64,000 bases of DNA from Candidatus Gastranaerophilales bacterium. Lineage in GTDB: Bacteria; Cyanobacteriota; Vampirovibrionia; Gastranaerophilales; Gastranaerophilaceae. The notes beneath the pieces were generated by a model that saw only the letters and a list, made by a program, of their open reading frames with translations, made no database searches and was not told where the DNA came from. Below, in pieces: positions 61,218 through 64,000 of the stretch (the first letter of the stretch is position 1; every line of letters begins with the position of its first letter). The stretch covers positions 27,690-91,689 of the forward strand of contig CANPYC010000003.1 in the NCBI GenBank assembly GCA_947587615.1. The letters are read 5' to 3'. Made by a program: the position numbers and the translations under genes.

Positions 61218-62366
61218 ATGATAATTCTTGAAAAACCTTACGTATCAGATTTTTTAATTGAAACAATAAAAAAGAATAATTTTAGTGTTTTGGATAACGA
61301 AACGGCAAGAAAATATTTTAAAATTGACGAGCTTGTAAGTATTGATGACGCCAAAAAAGAGGCTGAAAAAGGAGAGCTTTTTTATTCAAACAGCGAAAAT
61401 TCAATTGATTTAATTGCAAAAAATATGCCTGATAGCAACCTTAATCAAATGATTAAAATTAGCAAAGATAAAGCGTTGTTTAGAAAAAAACTTAAACCGA
61501 TTTTTCCCGATTATTTTTTTCTGGAATTGTCAATTGAAGAGCTTAAAAAATTTAACCCTAAGACCCTAAACTTTCCGATTATTCTAAAACCTTCAATCGG
61601 TTTTTTGAGCTTTGGCGTTTATCCGATTAAAAATGAAGCCCAATTTATTGAAACAATTAACAAGCTTGAGTGTGATATTGAAAAATTTGAAGGAATTTTT
61701 CCAAAAAACGTTGTTAATACTTCAACTTTTATTATCGAATCTTTGATAGAAGGCGAAGAATATGCACTTGACGCTTATTTTGACAACAATTCAAAAGCGA
61801 CGATTTTGAATATTTTTCATCATCCTTTCTTTGATGAAAATGATGTATCAGATAGGGTTTATTACACCTCAAGGGGTATTATTGAAAAATATTTGCAAAA
61901 ATTTACCCTGCTGTTGAATGAAATTGCAGAAGCGGGAAATTATAAAAATTTTCCTTTTCATCTTGAGCTTAGAGTAACAAAACAAGGCGAAATTATTCCG
62001 ATTGAGCTTAACCCAATGCGCTTTTGCGGCTGGTGTATAACGGATATTGCCAATTTTTGCTGGGGTATAAATGTTTATGAATATTACCTTAAACAAATGA
62101 AGCCCGATTGGAAAAATATCTTGAAAAATGCTTCTTGTGATTATTTTTATTTTACTATGGCGGATATTCCCTCAAATATTATAAAAGAAAATATTAAAGA
62201 AGTTAACTATGGTGCATATTTAAAAAATATTAAAACCCCGCTTGATATAAGGAAAATTGACGCAAGAAAAAACCCCGTTTTTGTAATTGTCTTTGCAAAA
62301 ACTACGACTTTAGATGAAATTAAAAATCTTCTAAAGCTTAATATGGCTGATTATATTATTGTTTAG
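61218..62366 (+). CDS. ATP-grasp domain protein, unknown substrate
   Basis: A 382-residue protein with an ATP-grasp core. It has NFPIILKPSIGFLSFGVYPI (ATP-binding Lys and loop), FIIESLIEGEEYALDAYF, FHLELRVTKQGEIIPIELNP (metal-binding Glu and Asn), and FCGWCITDIANFCWGINVYE. ATP-grasp enzymes join a carboxylate to an amine or thiol; the substrate cannot be named. Four Cys cluster near the end of the core. A GGAGAGG site precedes the ATG. Its end overlaps kdsC by 11 bp. Confidence 0.85.
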   Translation: MIILEKPYVSDFLIETIKKNNFSVLDNETARKYFKIDELVSIDDAKKEAEKGELFYSNSENSIDLIAKNMPDSNLNQMIKISKDKALFRKKLKPIFPDYFFLELSIEELKKFNPKTLNFPIILKPSIGFLSFGVYPIKNEAQFIETINKLECDIEKFEGIFPKNVVNTSTFIIESLIEGEEYALDAYFDNNSKATILNIFHHPFFDENDVSDRVYYTSRGIIEKYLQKFTLLLNEIAEAGNYKNFPFHLELRVTKQGEIIPIELNPMRFCGWCITDIANFCWGINVYEYYLKQMKPDWKNILKNASCDYFYFTMADIPSNIIKENIKEVNYGAYLKNIKTPLDIRKIDARKNPVFVIVFAKTTTLDEIKNLLKLNMADYIIV

Positions 62367-62892
62367 TTGATTTTAACATATCATAAGTAATATTTTTTGC
62401 GCTTAAAAGAAAGTCGCAAAGTTCCCTCACGGCACCTTTGCCCCCTCCATAGTTTGATATAAAGTTGCAAATTTCCTTAACTTCGCTAACTGCGTCGTTA
62501 GGACAGCATTTTAGCCCAACCTCTCTTAGTATGCATAAATCGGGCAGGTCGTCACCCATATAGGCAATTTCAGAGGGTTTTAGATTATATTTTTTAATCA
62601 GTTCATTGAGTGCTTGAGTTTTATTTTTTTGCCCCATGTAAAGCTCTTTGATGTTCAGGATTTCCGCCCTTAATTTAACCGTATTGTTATCTCTTGCCGT
62701 TATTATGGAGGTAATTAACCCTGCTTTTGAGAGCATGACAACGCCAAGCCCGTCTTTTGCATTGTAGGTTTTAATTTCTTTCCCGTCCTCGCTAAAGCTT
62801 AAAGAGCCGTCTGTCATAACTCCATCTACATCAAAAGCGACAAGTTTAATATTTTTTGCAATGTAGCGCAATTCTATGTTATTTTTATCCAT
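62356..62892 (-). CDS. kdsC: 3-deoxy-D-manno-octulosonate 8-phosphate phosphatase
   Basis: The ATG at 62892 is chosen for its GGAGG site 4 bp upstream (178 residues). The HAD-family motifs are VAFDVDGVMTDGSLSF (nucleophile Asp), IITARDN (motif II), the Lys in MGQKNKTQALNEL (motif III), and AYMGDDLPDLCILREVGLKC (motif IV). Lengths and the cap-less core fit KdsC, which dephosphorylates KDO-8-P. With kdsA at 30.8 kb it supports an LPS pathway; kdsB is not in the window. Confidence 0.92.
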   Translation of the reverse strand: MDKNNIELRYIAKNIKLVAFDVDGVMTDGSLSFSEDGKEIKTYNAKDGLGVVMLSKAGLITSIITARDNNTVKLRAEILNIKELYMGQKNKTQALNELIKKYNLKPSEIAYMGDDLPDLCILREVGLKCCPNDAVSEVKEICNFISNYGGGKGAVRELCDFLLSAKNITYDMLKSTKQ

Positions 62893-62966
62893 ATTTCCTC
62901 CAGGGTTCAAGAAAATTATACATCAAAAAGATTTTTTTAGCAGAATAAATGAACTTTAATAAATCC

Positions 62967-63001
62967 TTGTTTTTAATCCCGTTTTATTATATTATTAGCT
63001 T
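62967..63001 (+). promoter_or_regulatory. Promoter giving a leaderless Nudix-regulator mRNA
   Basis: TTGTTT (62967-62972), 17 bp, TATTAT (62990-62995), six bases, then the ATG at 63002. No Shine-Dalgarno is present. Confidence 0.7.
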
Positions 63002-63688
63002 ATGAGGACTTTTGCAGAAACAAAAACACACGAAGTTACGGTCGATGTCGTTATTTTAACCATACACAATAACAAACTTAAGGTTTTACTTGTAAAACGT
63101 GCTAATGAGCCGTTTAGAGGAAAATGGTCTATCCCGGGCGGTTTTATCAGGTTATCGGAAAATATCGACGACGCTGCTCTTAGGGTTTTAAAAGAAAAAA
63201 CAACTGTCCATAATATATATTTAGAGCAACTCTATACATTTGGCGATCCGCTGAGATATCCTAACGCACGTGTAATTACTTGTGCATATTTCGCCCTTCT
63301 GAGAGCGGAAGATGTCAAGCTTGAAGTTCAGAATAATCAAGGTGTTGCGGATATTCAGTGGCATGAAGTTGAAAAACTGCCTCCCCTGGCTTTTGACCAT
63401 AAGGAAATTATCGACTATTCCTTAAAAAGAACAAGAGAACGTCTTGAATTATGCCCAATAGCTTTTCAGTTGCTTCCTAAAAAATTTACCTTAACAGAAC
63501 TTCAAAAGTCTTATGAATTAATACTTAAAAAACCTTTAGATAAAAGAAATTTCAGAAAGAAGATGTTAACTTCCAATATTTTAGTTGAAACAAATGAAAC
63601 AACAAAATCTGTTTCAAAACGTCCTGCGGCTTTGTATTCATTTGATAGAATTACGCTCGACTCTAAAAGAGGACATTTTTTCTCTTAA
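63002..63688 (+). CDS. NrtR-like Nudix regulator
   Basis: A 228-residue protein. The Nudix domain (about 10-145) has VDVVILTIHNNKLKVLLVKR, then WSIPGGFIRLSENIDDAALR. The Nudix helix reads RVLKEKT instead of the catalytic RExxEE pattern. The C-terminal winged-helix part (150-228) has KFTLTELQKSYELILKKPLD and KRNFRKKML, as in NrtR repressors. These sense ADP-ribose or related ligands and control NAD-linked or sugar genes. The degenerate helix suggests ligand sensing, not hydrolysis. The target genes are not evident. Confidence 0.87.
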   Translation: MRTFAETKTHEVTVDVVILTIHNNKLKVLLVKRANEPFRGKWSIPGGFIRLSENIDDAALRVLKEKTTVHNIYLEQLYTFGDPLRYPNARVITCAYFALLRAEDVKLEVQNNQGVADIQWHEVEKLPPLAFDHKEIIDYSLKRTRERLELCPIAFQLLPKKFTLTELQKSYELILKKPLDKRNFRKKMLTSNILVETNETTKSVSKRPAALYSFDRITLDSKRGHFFS

Positions 63689-63715
63689 TGTTATTAATAA
63701 AATTTTTGATGTGTA

Positions 63716-63748
63716 AAATAAGGCTCTCAAAAAATGAGAGCCTTATTT
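63716..63748. terminator. Bidirectional terminator
   Basis: AAATAAGGCTCTCA pairs perfectly with TGAGAGCCTTATTT (14-bp stem) around a 5-base A loop. It has an A-rich left flank and T-rich right side, so it can serve both the Nudix gene and the convergent repeat gene. Confidence 0.9.
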
Positions 63749-63763
63749 GTTTGTGGTTTATTT

Positions 63764-64000
63764 TTATTTAGTTTCTTCTTCTGTATCACCTACTTCTTCT
63801 GAGCCAGCCACTACTTCAGTTCCTGAGTCTGCGGGAGCTTCAATCTCAACTGTTTCTGTTTTTGTGGGAGCCTCAGCTACTACTTCTCCTGAGCCAGTAT
63901 TTTCTGAGCCTGTATTTCCTGAGTCAGCTACTACTTCTCCTGAGCCAGTATTTTCTGAGCCTGTATTTCCTGAGTCAGCTACTACTTCTCCTGAGCCAGT
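63764..64000 (-). CDS. Ser/Gly/Glu-rich repeat protein, C-terminal end (partial)
   Basis: The window holds the last 78 codons and the stop of a minus-strand gene whose start is beyond the right edge. The peptide contains a 17-residue unit (TGSGEVVADSGNTGSEN) repeated head to tail at least twice, then a Pro/Thr/Glu-rich end (VAEAPTKTETVEIEAPADSG) and a Glu-rich C-terminus. It is acidic and low in complexity, similar in style to the 1034-residue Ser-Glu protein. The function is unknown. Confidence 0.75.
   Translation of the reverse strand, partial: TGSGEVVADSGNTGSENTGSGEVVADSGNTGSENTGSGEVVAEAPTKTETVEIEAPADSGTEVVAGSEEVGDTEEETK
63874..64000. repeat. 51-bp tandem repeat in the partial repeat gene
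   Basis: The unit starts with CAGCTACTACTTCTCC at 63874, 63925 and 63976 (period 51 bp, 17 codons). The copies are nearly identical and continue past the right edge. Confidence 0.9.

Noticed and set aside
63874..64000. CRISPR-like array at the right edge
   Set aside because: The 51-bp units are directly adjacent, nearly identical and in frame with a coding sequence; there are no spacers.

Overview
The window is AT-rich, densely packed bacterial DNA. It encodes a diderm-type envelope: KDO synthesis (kdsA, kdsC), a TolC-family outer-membrane factor with a MacA-like adaptor, and an AMIN-type amidase. It also carries a type III/flagellar export core, an H+-translocating pyrophosphatase, many small hypothetical proteins and Ser/Glu-rich repeat proteins. 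This combination, plus the style of the hypothetical proteins, suggests a Gastranaerophilales/Melainabacteria-type organism (non-photosynthetic relatives of Cyanobacteria). That assignment is inference; no 16S rRNA or ribosomal marker lies in the window.

Layout. Bases 1-3465 hold an export-apparatus operon: a SctQ/FliM-FliN-like protein with two SpoA domains (cut by the left edge), then FliO-, FliP/SctR-, FliQ/SctS- and FliR/SctT-like proteins. Bases 3394-8556 (minus strand) hold bioY, a nitroreductase and the rpe-rnc-cdsA-frr-pyrH block. Bases 8650-12965 hold a helical repeat protein, a small protein with a GC-x14-H motif like CNF-type deamidases, and hppA. A defence segment starts after tRNA-Leu(GAG) (13147-21254): an Abi/HEPN protein, a decayed RhuM gene and a complete type I restriction-modification system (hsdM-hsdS-hsdR) whose HsdS carries TAEL spacer repeats.

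Bases 21307-30835 hold an MBL hydrolase, a SpoIID-like protein, HU, nadK, recN, secG, a secreted SH3-like protein, and a tolC/macA-like/macB-ATPase operon that lacks a permease. Bases 30838-40008 hold kdsA, wecB, a ThiF/MoeB enzyme overlapping fliN, recJ, a BI-1 family protein, coaE, speB and pgi. Bases 40161-41741 hold a minimal histidine kinase-like protein and a divergent pair: a small beta-rich protein and an octanoyl/lipoyl transferase. tRNA-Gly(TCC) precedes a 1034-residue protein with about 120 residues of Ser-Glu repeat. Next come two sugar ABC permeases, amiC, murI, an exported protein and a calpain-like cysteine protease. Bases 52729-62366 are a long plus-strand run: der, plsY, ribE, ribBA, a GT-C glycosyltransferase, a tandem GNAT, serA and an ATP-grasp protein. 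kdsC, an NrtR-like Nudix regulator and the 3' end of another repeat protein close the window.

Genome-wide habits seen here: frequent start/stop overlaps; convergent genes overlapping by up to 72 bp; TTG and GTG starts; and a recurrent promoter layout in which the -10 hexamer ends 6-7 bases before the ATG, which predicts leaderless mRNAs.
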